Assembly (NCBI RefSeq): GCF_014841115.1
Contig: NZ_JACYTP010000006.1
Location: forward strand, 124,001 to 188,000
Direction of reading: 5' to 3'
DNA: 64,000 bases
From: Photobacterium arenosum
GTDB taxonomy: Bacteria; Pseudomonadota; Gammaproteobacteria; Enterobacterales; Vibrionaceae
A program made the position numbers and the translations under genes. This document shows, piece after piece, positions 27,950-37,354 of the stretch. The stretch's first letter is position 1; each line of letters begins with the position of its first letter. Below the pieces are notes generated by a model, which made no database searches, had not been told where the DNA came from, and saw only the letters and a program-made list of their open reading frames with translations.

Positions 27950-29554
27950 TTAGTCCACCTTAGGTGGCGTGGAGAAAGTATGATGAGGCGCCGGAGAAGG
28001 TACTGTCCATTCCAGCCCTTCAGCGCCATCCCAGGGTTTCGCGCCTGCCGGTTCCCCGCCACGCACACACTTCACGACGACCGCCAGGAAAATCAGCTGC
28101 GACAGACCAAACAGAAAGCCGCCAATACTGACGATGGCGTTCACATCGGCAAATTGCAGCGCATAATCCGGAATGCGGCGCGGCATGCCTGCCAGTCCCA
28201 GGAAATGCATAGGGAAGAACAGAATATTGACGGAAATCACTGAGCACCAGAAATGCCATTTCGCCAGGCGTTCATCGAACATATGCCCCGTCCATTTAGG
28301 CAGCCAGTAATAAGCCGCGGCCATGATGGAGAAGATCGCGCCAGACACCAGTACGTAGTGGAAATGAGCCACCACAAAATAGGTATCGTGATACTGGAAA
28401 TCTGCCGGGGTGATTGCCAGCATCAGGCCGGAGAACCCGCCTATGGTAAAGAGAACAATAAAGGCGATGGCAAACAGCATAGGCACTTCAAAGGTCAGTG
28501 AACCTCGCCACATGGTAGCCACCCAGTTAAACACTTTTACCCCGGTCGGCACGGATATCAGCATGGTGCAGTACATGAAAAACAGCTCGGCAGCCACAGG
28601 CATCCCTGTGGTAAACATATGGTGTGCCCACACCAGGAAACTCAAACCGGCAATAGACGCCGTTGCGTATACCATGGAACTGTAGCCAAACAGCCTTTTG
28701 CGCGAAAACGCCGGAATAATCGCGGAAACAATACCGAAACTCGGCAAAATCATGATGTACACTTCTGGGTGACCGAAGAACCAGAAGATATGCTGGAACA
28801 TCACAGGATCCCCGCCACCGGCGGCATCAAAGAAACTGGTGCCGAAGTATTTGTCGGTCAGTACCATAGTGACCGCTCCCGCCAGCACCGGCATCACAGC
28901 AATCAGCAGAAACGCCGTGATCAACCAGGTCCAGACAAACAGCGGCATTTTCATGTACGTCATGCCAGGCGCACGCAAGTTCATAATAGTGACTATGACG
29001 TTGATAGCCCCCATGATGGAACTGATACCCATGATATGAATAGAGAAGACAAACAGGCCAGTACTCTGCGGACTGTAAGTCGTCGAGAGCGGCGCATAGA
29101 ACGTCCAGCCAAAGTTCGGGCCGCCGCCTTCCATAAACAGCGACCCCAGCAGCATGGCGAAGGCAAACGGCAGAATCCAGAAGCTCCAGTTATTCATCCG
29201 CGGCAGCGCCATGTCCGGCGCCCCTATCATCAGTGGCACCATCCAGTTAGCCAGCCCGGTAAACGCAGGCATCACGGCACCAAAGACCATGATCAGACCG
29301 TGCACTGTGGTCATCTGATTAAAAAAGTTAGGATCCACCAGTTGCAAGCCAGGCTGGAACAATTCGGCCCGGATCACCATCGCCATCGCCCCACCGACCA
29401 GGAACATAGTGAAGCTGAAAATCAGGTACAGGCTCCCGATATCCTTATGGTTGGTAGTAAACAGCCAGCGCTTGATACCACTTTGATGATGATGTGTATC
29501 ATGCTCCGTATGACTGGCCTCTTCCACTGCCTGTTCACGCATCATGTCCGTCAT
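27950..29554 (-). CDS. ctaD: cytochrome c oxidase subunit I
   Basis: The catalytic 534-residue heme-copper subunit with 12 helices. Visible hallmarks: HKDIGSLYLIF near the start, the low-spin heme ligand region TTVHGLIMVFGAVMP, the HPEVYI motif with the cross-linked His-Tyr in the proton channel, the CuB HH in VWAHHMFTTG, and the heme ligands in YFVVAHFHYVL. It therefore codes for an aa3-type enzyme. It is co-transcribed with ctaC upstream and ctaG downstream. Confidence 0.97.
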   Translation of the reverse strand: MTDMMREQAVEEASHTEHDTHHHQSGIKRWLFTTNHKDIGSLYLIFSFTMFLVGGAMAMVIRAELFQPGLQLVDPNFFNQMTTVHGLIMVFGAVMPAFTGLANWMVPLMIGAPDMALPRMNNWSFWILPFAFAMLLGSLFMEGGGPNFGWTFYAPLSTTYSPQSTGLFVFSIHIMGISSIMGAINVIVTIMNLRAPGMTYMKMPLFVWTWLITAFLLIAVMPVLAGAVTMVLTDKYFGTSFFDAAGGGDPVMFQHIFWFFGHPEVYIMILPSFGIVSAIIPAFSRKRLFGYSSMVYATASIAGLSFLVWAHHMFTTGMPVAAELFFMYCTMLISVPTGVKVFNWVATMWRGSLTFEVPMLFAIAFIVLFTIGGFSGLMLAITPADFQYHDTYFVVAHFHYVLVSGAIFSIMAAAYYWLPKWTGHMFDERLAKWHFWCSVISVNILFFPMHFLGLAGMPRRIPDYALQFADVNAIVSIGGFLFGLSQLIFLAVVVKCVRGGEPAGAKPWDGAEGLEWTVPSPAPHHTFSTPPKVD

Positions 29555-29567
29555 GCCCTGTTACTCC

Positions 29568-30713
29568 CTAAAGCTGTTCGCCCTTAAGAATTGCCTGTAC
29601 TTCTGCTGCCTGAACCATATCGCCGGTATTGTTACCCCAGGCATTACGCTCATAGGTAATCACAGATGCCAGCTCCTTCAGGCTCAGTTGCGGGCCGAAC
29701 GCCTGCATTGCCGTACCGTTACGTCCGTGGACCACAATGCTGATGTGTTCCAGTTTTTTAGCCGGATCAACCGAAATCCCTGTTCCGGCCAGTGCCGGAA
29801 ACGCGCCCGGCAAACCCTGACCATTGACCTGGTGACACACAGCACAGCGGGTGTTATAGACTGTCTCGCCCATCGCCATCAGCTCATCCATGGGCATTTG
29901 CATATCCAGCAGACGCAGCTCTTCAGCTTTCGCCTCCCGCTGGGCGGTTTTGGTGACTTGCAGCCATTCCTCAAAATCGGCCTGCGGCTTAGCTATTACC
30001 ACAATCGGCATAAAACCGTGATCCTTGCCGCACAGCTCAGCACATTGCCCGCGGTAGATACCCGGCTTATCAATCTTGGTCCAGGCTTCGTTAATGAAAC
30101 CGGGATTGGCGTCTTTCTTGACGGCAAACGCGGGCACCCACCAGGAATGAATCACATCCTGTGAGGTCATCAGAAAGCGGATTTTCTGCCCGACAGGCAC
30201 CACCAGCGGATGATCCACTTCCAGCAGGTAGTTATCGCGCTTTTGCCGTTCATTGTTAATTTGCGCCTGAGAGGTGGCTAAGTTGGAGTAAAACTCAACA
30301 TCTTCGCCGAAATAGCGATAATGCCACTTCCACTGTGAACCGGTTATCTGAATAGTGATATCCGATTGCGAGGTATCTTCCATCGCCAGCAGGGTTTTGG
30401 TCGCCGGAATGGCCATTACGATCAGAATGACAAAAGGAATCAGGGTCCAGAGCAGTTCAACCCGGGTACTTTCATGAAAGGAAGCCGCCACAGCACCCCG
30501 CGACTTTCTATGATGAATAATGGCCCAGAACATCACGCCGAATACCACGATACCAATCGCGACACAGATATAAAAAATCGTCATGTGCAGTGAATAGACC
30601 TGCTGACTGACCCCGGTAACCCCCTGGGTCATATTCAGCGGCATCGACTGGGTTTCTGCCCATGCAGGCAAACTCAACAAGCCCAACAATCCATAAAACA
30701 ATGGCCGCATCAT
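29568..30713 (-). CDS. ctaC: cytochrome c oxidase subunit II with fused cytochrome c domain
   Basis: A 381-residue subunit with a signal peptide, two membrane helices, and a periplasmic cupredoxin domain holding the CuA ligands (CAELCGKDHGFMP). The C-terminal 100 residues add a class I cytochrome c: heme motif CAVCH and a later Met in GTAMQAFG. This makes it caa3-like. ATGs at 30713 and 30710 are both possible behind GGAGG; the longer reading begins with non-signal sequence. It is the first gene of the oxidase operon. Confidence 0.93.
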   Translation of the reverse strand: MMRPLFYGLLGLLSLPAWAETQSMPLNMTQGVTGVSQQVYSLHMTIFYICVAIGIVVFGVMFWAIIHHRKSRGAVAASFHESTRVELLWTLIPFVILIVMAIPATKTLLAMEDTSQSDITIQITGSQWKWHYRYFGEDVEFYSNLATSQAQINNERQKRDNYLLEVDHPLVVPVGQKIRFLMTSQDVIHSWWVPAFAVKKDANPGFINEAWTKIDKPGIYRGQCAELCGKDHGFMPIVVIAKPQADFEEWLQVTKTAQREAKAEELRLLDMQMPMDELMAMGETVYNTRCAVCHQVNGQGLPGAFPALAGTGISVDPAKKLEHISIVVHGRNGTAMQAFGPQLSLKELASVITYERNAWGNNTGDMVQAAEVQAILKGEQL

Positions 30714-30900
30714 TCCGTGGCTCCCTCCCTCAGTCACCCTGACAGTCAAGTGTCAGCGAACGTCCCGCGCCGGAGACAGCAAACACCTGTCTCAGCCAGG
30801 ATTCCCTCTAATCAGCGCAAAGAAGCTATAACAGCTTGTTTACATTTAACTTAGGACAGATTTGCCAGAATGAACAAAATTTTGAGTAAGAAATAGTCAA

Positions 30901-30919
30901 CGCCCACAAGAAATGGGCG
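30901..30919 (-). terminator. weak hairpin beyond the methyltransferase gene
   Basis: CGCCCA and TGGGCG form a 6-bp stem with a 7-base loop, about 40 bases beyond the stop of the leftward methyltransferase gene. On the minus strand it is followed by a weakly T-rich stretch (TTGACTATTTCTT). It lies in the 245-bp gap before the oxidase operon, where I identify no promoter with confidence. Confidence 0.4.
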
Positions 30920-30958
30920 CTGGTAGACATAAGCGGGCAGAATGAGAAAAGGTCGGGC

Positions 30959-31765
30959 TTAAAAACGAAGGTGCGACACCACAGGTGTCAATCTGTGACC
31001 GAACGAAGGTAAGTGCGACAGCCAACGCTGCCAGGGGCGCCAGCGCGGACAAGGCACAGTGAGTGGCGAGTGGCTGGATACTTGCTCTGCCCAGGGCAGC
31101 CATTGCAGCAACTGGCGGACAGGATCTTCAAAACCATGAGCATAATCCTGTGTCCCTAATTTATGGCCCAGACCGCTGTCACAGCGATCGCCGGCCAGCA
31201 CGAGGCACAATTCCAGTTGATTGAAATGACAACCAATCCGCTGGACAAATTTCGCCACTTCCTGCGCAGAAATCTGCAACAACGCCTGATCACAAACCAA
31301 CATAACAGGTGAAGAAAAAGCGGTTGGCAGCTGAGATAACCAGTTCAGATCCGTTACAGAGCCCGGCCGCATCCGATACCGCTCACTGGCGTGAAACAAC
31401 TTTTGCCGCCACAGCAGGTTCTCATTGCAGTCCAGCTCCAGCCAGCGGCACCGGCCATTATCCAGCCGGTAGAAGCGGGTATCCAGCCCTGCTCCGACAT
31501 TGATGACATGGCCATTAGGAAAACGGCGCAGAAAATGCTGTACCCGCTGATCCACCAACAGGGTCAAGGTCGCGTGCAGCAACTGGTGTTGATCAACATT
31601 ACCGGCCAGGCAATCGGGGGCCAGATGACACTGCCGGCAAGCCGCTGCGGCTAAGGGGTCATAAATCAAACCACCGTCAGCCAGACTCTCGCGACTACGC
31701 AGCCAGAGCGGCTGCAAGAGTGCAGCCGGAATATGATAGCGGGCAGATTTAGTCATTGTCGTCAT
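30959..31765 (-). CDS. class I SAM-dependent methyltransferase, leucine carboxyl methyltransferase type
   Basis: A 268-residue protein of the LCMT/Tcmp family. The SAM site is INVGAGLDTRFYRLDNG, followed by WLELDCNENLLWRQKLF and the VLVCDQALLQ segment. An early Cys pair (ACRQCHLAPDCL) is unusual. Family members O-methylate carboxyl groups, and the substrate here is unknown. A very good Fur-box match lies 24 bases before its start, so expression is probably repressed by iron, which could point to siderophore-related chemistry. It stands alone between the oxidase operon and lexA. Confidence 0.82.
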   Translation of the reverse strand: MTTMTKSARYHIPAALLQPLWLRSRESLADGGLIYDPLAAAACRQCHLAPDCLAGNVDQHQLLHATLTLLVDQRVQHFLRRFPNGHVINVGAGLDTRFYRLDNGRCRWLELDCNENLLWRQKLFHASERYRMRPGSVTDLNWLSQLPTAFSSPVMLVCDQALLQISAQEVAKFVQRIGCHFNQLELCLVLAGDRCDSGLGHKLGTQDYAHGFEDPVRQLLQWLPWAEQVSSHSPLTVPCPRWRPWQRWLSHLPSFGHRLTPVVSHLRF

Positions 31766-31788
31766 CGTCTACAAGGTGATACCTTGAT

Positions 31789-31807
31789 GATAATGACTAT
31801 CATTAAC
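31789..31807 (-). promoter_or_regulatory. Fur box before the methyltransferase
   Basis: GATAATGACTATCATTAAC matches 16 of 19 positions of the classic Fur consensus GATAATGATAATCATTATC. It is centred about 33 bases upstream of the methyltransferase ATG, where it could cover the promoter. The neighbour on the other side is the end of lexA, so only the methyltransferase is a likely target. Confidence 0.75.
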
Positions 31808-31848
31808 TATTGCAAAGAAATCGTCGGTTCTTTACACGCAATCAGACC

Positions 31849-32469
31849 TCAGCCCCAGTCGCCGTTACGGATAACACCCACGGCAATGCCTTCAATGGTC
31901 AGGTGCTGCTGGGTCAGATCCACCACAATCGGTGCAAACGCCTCGTTTTCGGCATGCAAATACACCTGAGACCCTTTCTTTTCAAGACGCTTAACCGTCA
32001 CATCATCATCAACACGGGCAACAACCACCTGGCCGTTACGGACATCCTGGGTTTTATGCACCGCCAGCAAATCGCCATCCATAATCCCTATGTCTTTCAT
32101 GCTCATGCCATTGACACGCAGCAGGAAATCAGCCTGCGGCTTAAACATTGACGGGTCAACATCGTAATGGGTTTCAACATGTTCCTGAGCCAGAATCGGC
32201 TCACCGGCGGCAACACGCCCGATGAGCGGCAGACCACGTTCCTGTGCATCCTCGTCATTCACCAGCAGGCGAATACCGCGTGATGCACCCGGTACGATTT
32301 CAATCACCTGCTTACGGGCCAGCGCTTTTAAATGTTCCTCTGCCGCGTTGGCAGATCGGAACCCCAGTTCACGGGCAATTTCCGCCCGAGTCGGCGGCAT
32401 GCCGGCGACTTCAATTTTTGCTTTGATCAAATCAAAGACTTCTTGTTGGCGTGGCGTTAACGGCTTCAT
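31849..32469 (-). CDS. lexA: SOS repressor LexA
   Basis: The 206-residue repressor of the DNA-damage response. The N-terminal winged helix starts [15 protein letters not shown] and includes [26 protein letters not shown]. The autocleavage site Ala-Gly lies in [10 protein letters not shown]. The catalytic Ser is in [11 protein letters not shown] and the Lys in DDDVTVKRL. Upstream ATG codons in the same frame are ignored because they would read through the SOS boxes. It is divergent from plsB. Confidence 0.97.
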   Translation of the reverse strand: MKPLTPRQQEVFDLIKAKIEVAGMPPTRAEIARELGFRSANAAEEHLKALARKQVIEIVPGASRGIRLLVNDEDAQERGLPLIGRVAAGEPILAQEHVETHYDVDPSMFKPQADFLLRVNGMSMKDIGIMDGDLLAVHKTQDVRNGQVVVARVDDDVTVKRLEKKGSQVYLHAENEAFAPIVVDLTQQHLTIEGIAVGVIRNGDWG

Positions 32470-32477
32470 GACATACC

Positions 32478-32493
32478 CTGTCTTTTTATACAG
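32478..32493 (-). promoter_or_regulatory. LexA (SOS) box 1
   Basis: CTGTCTTTTTATACAG has the perfect CTGT-N8-ACAG pattern and lies 9 bases before the lexA start. It would give autorepression. Confidence 0.9.
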
Positions 32494-32497
32494 TTCA

Positions 32498-32513
32498 CTG
32501 TGAGTATATCCAG
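32498..32513 (-). promoter_or_regulatory. LexA (SOS) box 2
   Basis: CTGTGAGTATATCCAG matches CTGT-N8-ACAG except for one base and lies 20 bases from box 1, centre to centre. Tandem boxes before lexA are also found in E. coli. Confidence 0.8.
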
Positions 32514-32689
32514 TGTTCATTGTTTTGAAAAGACTATATTCAATGAAATGCTGGCTTGGCTGACCCTGCCACAACGCCAGCGAACAAAATTTTACTCTTT
32601 GCTATCCTGTATCGTATTTTTCGCAGCAATACCCGGCGCGTTTTCTGCTATCCTTGCCACGCATTAAGATTTCGAGGCTAGTTATAAAC

Positions 32690-35146
32690 ATGTCAAGTTG
32701 GCAGAAATTTTCGCAAAGTCTTCTGAATTTGCCGCTTTCTTTACTGGTTAAGACCCGTACAATCCCGTCCGATCCTGTTTCTGAACTGGAACTGGATCTC
32801 GACCGCCCTATTATCTACACCTTGCCTTTCAGCTCGCAGACCGATCTGCTGACCCTGAGTGCAGCGACCCAGGCCGTCGGGCTGCCCGATCCGCTGGAGC
32901 CTGTTGTCATCAATGGCCAGGTGTTCCCCCGCTATGTCTTCGTCGCCAACAGCCCGAGTATTTTCGGCAGTGACGGCCAGCTACCGGCCAAATCCTTAAC
33001 CCTGTTTACCGATTTGCTGGCGGCCCATAAAGCCGATCCGCAACTGGATGTTCAGCTGCTGCCCGCTTCGATACTGTGGGGCCGCAAACCCGGCACTGAA
33101 GGTGAGCAAAAACCGATACTGAAAGCCTTAAATGGTCCGGAAAAATGCTTCGCCGTACTGGCGCAGGGCCGGGATTGTATGGTCCGCCTCAGCCCGACCA
33201 TGTCGTTACGCTTTATGGCCGACAAGCACGGGACAGATAACGCCATTGCCAATAAGCTGGCCCGGGTGGCTAAGATCCATTTCTCCCGCCAGAAGCTGGC
33301 GGCGGCAGGCCCTCGCCTACCACAGCGTCAGGCGCTGTTTAACCGCCTGCTGGCCTCCAAGGCGATAGAAAAAGTGGTCCGCGAGGAAGCGGAAAGCCGC
33401 GATGTGCCTTTAGAAAAAGTGCGCAAAGAAGCCATTGATATGATGGAAGAAATTGCGGCCGATTTTTCCTACAGCCTGGTTCGTCACGGTGACCGTTTCC
33501 TGAGCTGGCTGTGGAACCGTCTTTATAAAGGGATCAATGTCAGCAATGCCCAGCGGGTCCGCCAATTAGCGCAGGACGGCCATGAAATTGTCTATGTCCC
33601 CTGTCACCGCAGTCATATGGATTACCTGCTGCTGTCTTACGTGCTCTATCAGGAAGGTATGGTACCACCACACATTGCGGCAGGTATTAACCTGAACTTT
33701 TTCCCGGCCGGGCCGATTTTCCGCCGCGGCGGCGCGTTCTTTATCCGCCGCAGCTTTAAAGGCAACCGCCTCTATTCAACAGTATTTCGCGAATATCTCG
33801 GTGAGCTGTTTGCCAAAGGTTACTCGGTGGAATATTTCAGTGAAGGCGGCCGCTCCCGTACCGGTCGCTTGCTGGCACCGAAAACCGGCATGCTGTCGAT
33901 GACCATTCAGGCCATGCTGCGCGGCCTCAACCGCCCGGTCACTCTGGTGCCTGTGTATATTGGTTACGAGCACGTGATGGAAGTGGCCACTTACGCCAAA
34001 GAGCTGCGTGGCAAGCGAAAAGAAAAAGAAAGCTTGGGTCAGGTATTGCGCACCCTGCGTAAATTGCGCAATTTCGGCCAGGGTTACGTCAACTTCGGTG
34101 AGCCTATCCCGCTGAATCAGTACCTGAACGAGCAGGTGCCAGACTGGCGTCAGCATATCGACCCGATTGAACCTGCCCGCCCGCAGTGGCTCAACCCTGT
34201 GGTCAACAACCTGGCCGATAAGATGATGACCCACATCAACGATGCAGCAGCAACCAACGGCCTGACTCTCTGTGCGCTGGCATTGCTGGCCTCTCGCCAG
34301 CGCGCACTGAGCCGTGAAGAGCTGGAGCAACAGATTGACTGTTACCTTCAGCTGCTCCATAACACGCCGTATTCGTCGGACTGTACTCAGCCGTCAGACA
34401 CAGCGGCTGAGCTGGTTGAGAATGCCATCAGCATGGATAAGTTCATGGTTGAGCGTGACAGCCTGGGAGAGATAGTGTCGCTGGATAGGCAGCAGTCACT
34501 GCTGATGACCTATTACCGCAATAACATCATCCACCTGTTTGCGCTGCCTTCGCTGATAGCCCACATAGTCGTTTCACACCAGCGCCTGAGCCGGGCCGAA
34601 ATGCATCGTCAGATCAGCCTGCTGTATCCGTTTTTGAAGGCCGAGCTGTACCTGCGGTTTGACTGGGCGGACTTACCGGAAGCGCTTGATGCCCTGATTG
34701 ATGAGCTGATCCGGCAGCGGCTGATCCTGAGTGACGGCAATGAGTTGTCGCTCAACAGTGTCCGTATCGGCCCGCTTCAGTTACTGGGCAATACCATTAC
34801 CGAAACCTTGCAGCGCTACGCCATTGCCCTGACGCTGCTGCGCAGTGAACCTCAGCTGATGAAGAGCGATCTGGAACAGCAAAGCCAGATGATGGCACAG
34901 CGCCTGAGCCGTCTTCACGGTATTAATGCGCCTGAATTCTTCGATAAGGGCGTCTTCTCTGCGATGGTCAAAACCCTGCGTCAGGAAGGCTATCTGAATC
35001 AGGACAACCATGCGGTCTCACGTCCGGTGGCCACCCTGGCCGATTTACTGGCCGATTTGGTTTCTCCGGAAGTGAAGCTGACCATTCAGGCAGTCATGAA
35101 CCGGGAAGAGAAAAAAGAGCCGGGGCCGGATTCAGCGGATAAATAA
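32690..35146 (+). CDS. plsB: glycerol-3-phosphate 1-O-acyltransferase
   Basis: An inner-membrane enzyme that adds the first acyl chain to sn-glycerol 3-phosphate, starting phospholipid synthesis. The 818-residue protein carries the HX4D catalytic motif in [15 protein letters not shown], then [25 protein letters not shown] and [13 protein letters not shown], the four acyltransferase blocks. The ATG at 32690 gives the family N-terminus ([15 protein letters not shown]). An in-frame codon at 32654 is unlikely. It is divergent from lexA, as in other gammaproteobacteria. Confidence 0.96.
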   Translation: MSSWQKFSQSLLNLPLSLLVKTRTIPSDPVSELELDLDRPIIYTLPFSSQTDLLTLSAATQAVGLPDPLEPVVINGQVFPRYVFVANSPSIFGSDGQLPAKSLTLFTDLLAAHKADPQLDVQLLPASILWGRKPGTEGEQKPILKALNGPEKCFAVLAQGRDCMVRLSPTMSLRFMADKHGTDNAIANKLARVAKIHFSRQKLAAAGPRLPQRQALFNRLLASKAIEKVVREEAESRDVPLEKVRKEAIDMMEEIAADFSYSLVRHGDRFLSWLWNRLYKGINVSNAQRVRQLAQDGHEIVYVPCHRSHMDYLLLSYVLYQEGMVPPHIAAGINLNFFPAGPIFRRGGAFFIRRSFKGNRLYSTVFREYLGELFAKGYSVEYFSEGGRSRTGRLLAPKTGMLSMTIQAMLRGLNRPVTLVPVYIGYEHVMEVATYAKELRGKRKEKESLGQVLRTLRKLRNFGQGYVNFGEPIPLNQYLNEQVPDWRQHIDPIEPARPQWLNPVVNNLADKMMTHINDAAATNGLTLCALALLASRQRALSREELEQQIDCYLQLLHNTPYSSDCTQPSDTAAELVENAISMDKFMVERDSLGEIVSLDRQQSLLMTYYRNNIIHLFALPSLIAHIVVSHQRLSRAEMHRQISLLYPFLKAELYLRFDWADLPEALDALIDELIRQRLILSDGNELSLNSVRIGPLQLLGNTITETLQRYAIALTLLRSEPQLMKSDLEQQSQMMAQRLSRLHGINAPEFFDKGVFSAMVKTLRQEGYLNQDNHAVSRPVATLADLLADLVSPEVKLTIQAVMNREEKKEPGPDSADK

Positions 35147-35164
35147 TTCGCCGCTTAGAACAGC

Positions 35165-35191
35165 AAACGCCCGCAAGATGCGGGCGTTTTT
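35165..35191 (+). terminator. intrinsic terminator of plsB
   Basis: AAACGCCCGC and GCGGGCGTTT form a 10-bp stem around AAGAT, followed by TTTAT. It separates the convergent plsB and ubiA genes. Confidence 0.85.
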
Positions 35192-35214
35192 ATAACCGGA
35201 GCGGAATCATCACT

Positions 35215-36072
35215 TCAGAGCATTAAGCCGGCAGCCATGCCCAGCCACACCAGCATCCCCACATAGTTATTGTTGAGGAAGGCCTTAAAACAAGGTTCAC
35301 GTTCCCTGCCGCGAATGAGCATCTGCTGATAAACAAACAACGCTGCAGCGCCAAGCAGGCTCCAGTAATACAGCTGAGACAACCCTATCTGCATACCCAC
35401 CACAATCAGCAACCCTAATGTGCCCAACTGCAACAGGCCGATAATGCGCTTGTCATTGCGGCCAAACAGGATAGCGGTTGATTTGATCCCGATTTTTAAA
35501 TCATCATCCCTGTCGACCATGGCGTACTGGGTATCATAGGCAATGGTCCAGAGTATATTGGCGACAAACAGCATCCAGGCCACTGGCGGTAAAGCACCGG
35601 ACTGCGCGGCATACGCCATTGGAATGGCCCAGCCGAAGGCCATGCCCAGCACCAGCTGCGGCAGATGGGTATAGCGCTTCATAAACGGATAAGCCGCCGC
35701 CAGCAGCAGACCAACTACAGACAGCTGGATAGTCAGAGTATTCATGGTCAGTACTAACGCAAATGACACTAACGCCAACAAGGCAAAAAAGCCCAGCGCT
35801 TCGCGCTCGCTGATCAAACCGGAAGGCAGAGGACGCTGCGCGGTACGCTTCACATGGCCGTCAAAATGCCGGTCTGCGTAATCATTGATGACACAGCCCG
35901 CCGCCCGCATCGAAAAAACCCCGAGCACGAACACCGCCAGCACCTTGAAATCCGGCATGCCATCCGCGGCCAGAAACAAGGCCCACAAGGTTGGCCACAT
36001 CAATAACAAACTGCCAATCGGGCGATCCATACGCGCTAACTGCCAGAATGCCCTTGCCTTGGTCATCTCCAA
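35215..36072 (-). CDS. ubiA: 4-hydroxybenzoate octaprenyltransferase
   Basis: A membrane prenyltransferase of ubiquinone synthesis, 285 residues with about eight helices. It attaches the polyprenyl tail to 4-hydroxybenzoate. The two Asp-rich motifs are [20 protein letters not shown] and [16 protein letters not shown]. It starts 4 bases after ubiC, which makes its substrate. Confidence 0.96.
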   Translation of the reverse strand: MEMTKARAFWQLARMDRPIGSLLLMWPTLWALFLAADGMPDFKVLAVFVLGVFSMRAAGCVINDYADRHFDGHVKRTAQRPLPSGLISEREALGFFALLALVSFALVLTMNTLTIQLSVVGLLLAAAYPFMKRYTHLPQLVLGMAFGWAIPMAYAAQSGALPPVAWMLFVANILWTIAYDTQYAMVDRDDDLKIGIKSTAILFGRNDKRIIGLLQLGTLGLLIVVGMQIGLSQLYYWSLLGAAALFVYQQMLIRGREREPCFKAFLNNNYVGMLVWLGMAAGLML

Positions 36073-36076
36073 ACCT

Positions 36077-36685
36077 TCACTCTCCTACTTTTGTGCGTAA
36101 TGGGCGGCTTTCTCGCTGCCCGATACCGCCGGTAATGTGCCGCTGAATAGCGCTGTTATCCTGATAAACCGGAGCGGGTGCCAGAAACAGCTCAGCCACC
36201 AGCATCGGCTTTTCCTTTACCCACAGGCGAGAGCGACGCGCCCACAATACATCGTCATTAACAGTAAGGCGGGCCAGCTGCAGGGCGTCACGGCGCGCAC
36301 TCTGATCGGTAAACACCCGGTAACCCAGGGGCGACTCTCCCAGCCGGGCAATGTCCTGCTCTTCACCCGTCATGGTCGGCACAGGGATCAGCGTACGGCC
36401 AAACACCCAGGGCACACCGTCGCCATGTAAGAGTACGATACGCTCCAGGCAATCCACTGGCCCCAGCATCGCCTTCTCATCAGGCTGTAAGCTGCTGGCT
36501 TTGATCGGCTCCTGCGCCAGCAGAAGCACACTGAACTGATGACAATAACGGGCAAAACGGCGTGACAACGAGCCATTTTCCTGCAACCAGCTTTGCAGTT
36601 GCGGCTGATTGAGGTGTATGTTTTCTGTCAGTTGCCAGTCGGCATTGTCCAGAGCGGACTGATATATCTGCTTGAATTTCGACAT
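36077..36685 (-). CDS. ubiC: chorismate lyase
   Basis: A cytoplasmic enzyme of 202 residues that cleaves chorismate to 4-hydroxybenzoate and pyruvate, the first committed step to ubiquinone. Family landmarks are [11 protein letters not shown], the [20 protein letters not shown] segment carrying active-site residues, and [11 protein letters not shown]. First gene of the ubiC-ubiA pair. Confidence 0.94.
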   Translation of the reverse strand: MSKFKQIYQSALDNADWQLTENIHLNQPQLQSWLQENGSLSRRFARYCHQFSVLLLAQEPIKASSLQPDEKAMLGPVDCLERIVLLHGDGVPWVFGRTLIPVPTMTGEEQDIARLGESPLGYRVFTDQSARRDALQLARLTVNDDVLWARRSRLWVKEKPMLVAELFLAPAPVYQDNSAIQRHITGGIGQRESRPLRTKVGE

Positions 36686-36843
36686 CTTCCCAATTCAATT
36701 CCTAGAAAGGGTGATAGAATGTGGCCAATTGATAACACTGAATGATGCCCTATTGTAGCAAGCCGTCACGGACAGGAATATCATTCCTCGCCAAAGTAGG
36801 CACTTGGGTAACAGATTTTTCCCTGATACAGATGGATAGCAAG

Positions 36844-37251
36844 ATGAAATCTCTACTCCTGACATTGGCGATGGTGCTGATTACCCTGACTCAGCCTGCG
36901 CTGGCACAATCTGCGCCGGCAAAGACCCCTGAATACAGTTATTTCACCCTGACGCCGGATATCACCACTAACTATATCACCCAAAGTAAAAAGCTGGGTT
37001 ATCTGCGCCTGCAGGTCGATCTCATGGTCTCCGACCCGGACTATATCCCTCTGGTTGAACACCATGCGCCGCTTATCCGTGACGCCATTATCCAAATCAT
37101 TGGCGAACAGCCGGAAGTGAAAATCAAGTCTCTGGCCGGTCGCGAAGCCATACGCCAGCAATGCCTGGACAAAGTGAATGACCTGCTGATAGCAGAGACC
37201 AACCAAAAGCTATTAACTGAGCTGCTGTTCACCAAATATCTGTACCAGTAA
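36844..37251 (+). CDS. FliL-like secreted/periplasmic protein
   Basis: A protein of about 135 residues with a signal-like N-terminus (KSLLLTLAMVLITLTQPALA). The body matches FliL: YFTLTPDITTNYITQSKKLGYLRLQVDLMVSD, then PLIRDAIIQIIGEQPEVKIKSLAGREAIRQQ and LLFTKYLYQ. FliL proteins sit at the flagellar motor and affect stator function. No other flagellar gene is nearby, and from memory vibrios carry such an orphan beside ubiC. Starts at 36832 and further upstream are in frame; 36844 gives the clean signal peptide. Confidence 0.8.
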   Translation: MKSLLLTLAMVLITLTQPALAQSAPAKTPEYSYFTLTPDITTNYITQSKKLGYLRLQVDLMVSDPDYIPLVEHHAPLIRDAIIQIIGEQPEVKIKSLAGREAIRQQCLDKVNDLLIAETNQKLLTELLFTKYLYQ

Positions 37252-37299
37252 CCCCAGCAAAACACTCAACACCGCCATAACCTGTGGTTTAGAGGTTAC

Positions 37300-37324
37300 A
37301 AAAAAAGCGCCCGGTGGGCGCTTT
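37300..37324 (-). terminator. bidirectional terminator between the FliL-like gene and glpD
   Basis: AAAGCGCCC and GGGCGCTTT form a 9-bp stem with a GGT loop. On the minus strand it is followed by seven T, so it best serves the leftward glpD gene. On the plus strand the tail is GGTCTTTTT. Confidence 0.8.
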
Positions 37325-37354
37325 GGTCTTTTTCCCGTATTTCATTACAGTGTA

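Noticed and set aside
28619..29587. A 322-codon frame on the plus strand opposite ctaD
   Set aside because: The protein is rich in His, Arg and Gln with no domain, as expected from the antisense of a membrane-protein gene.
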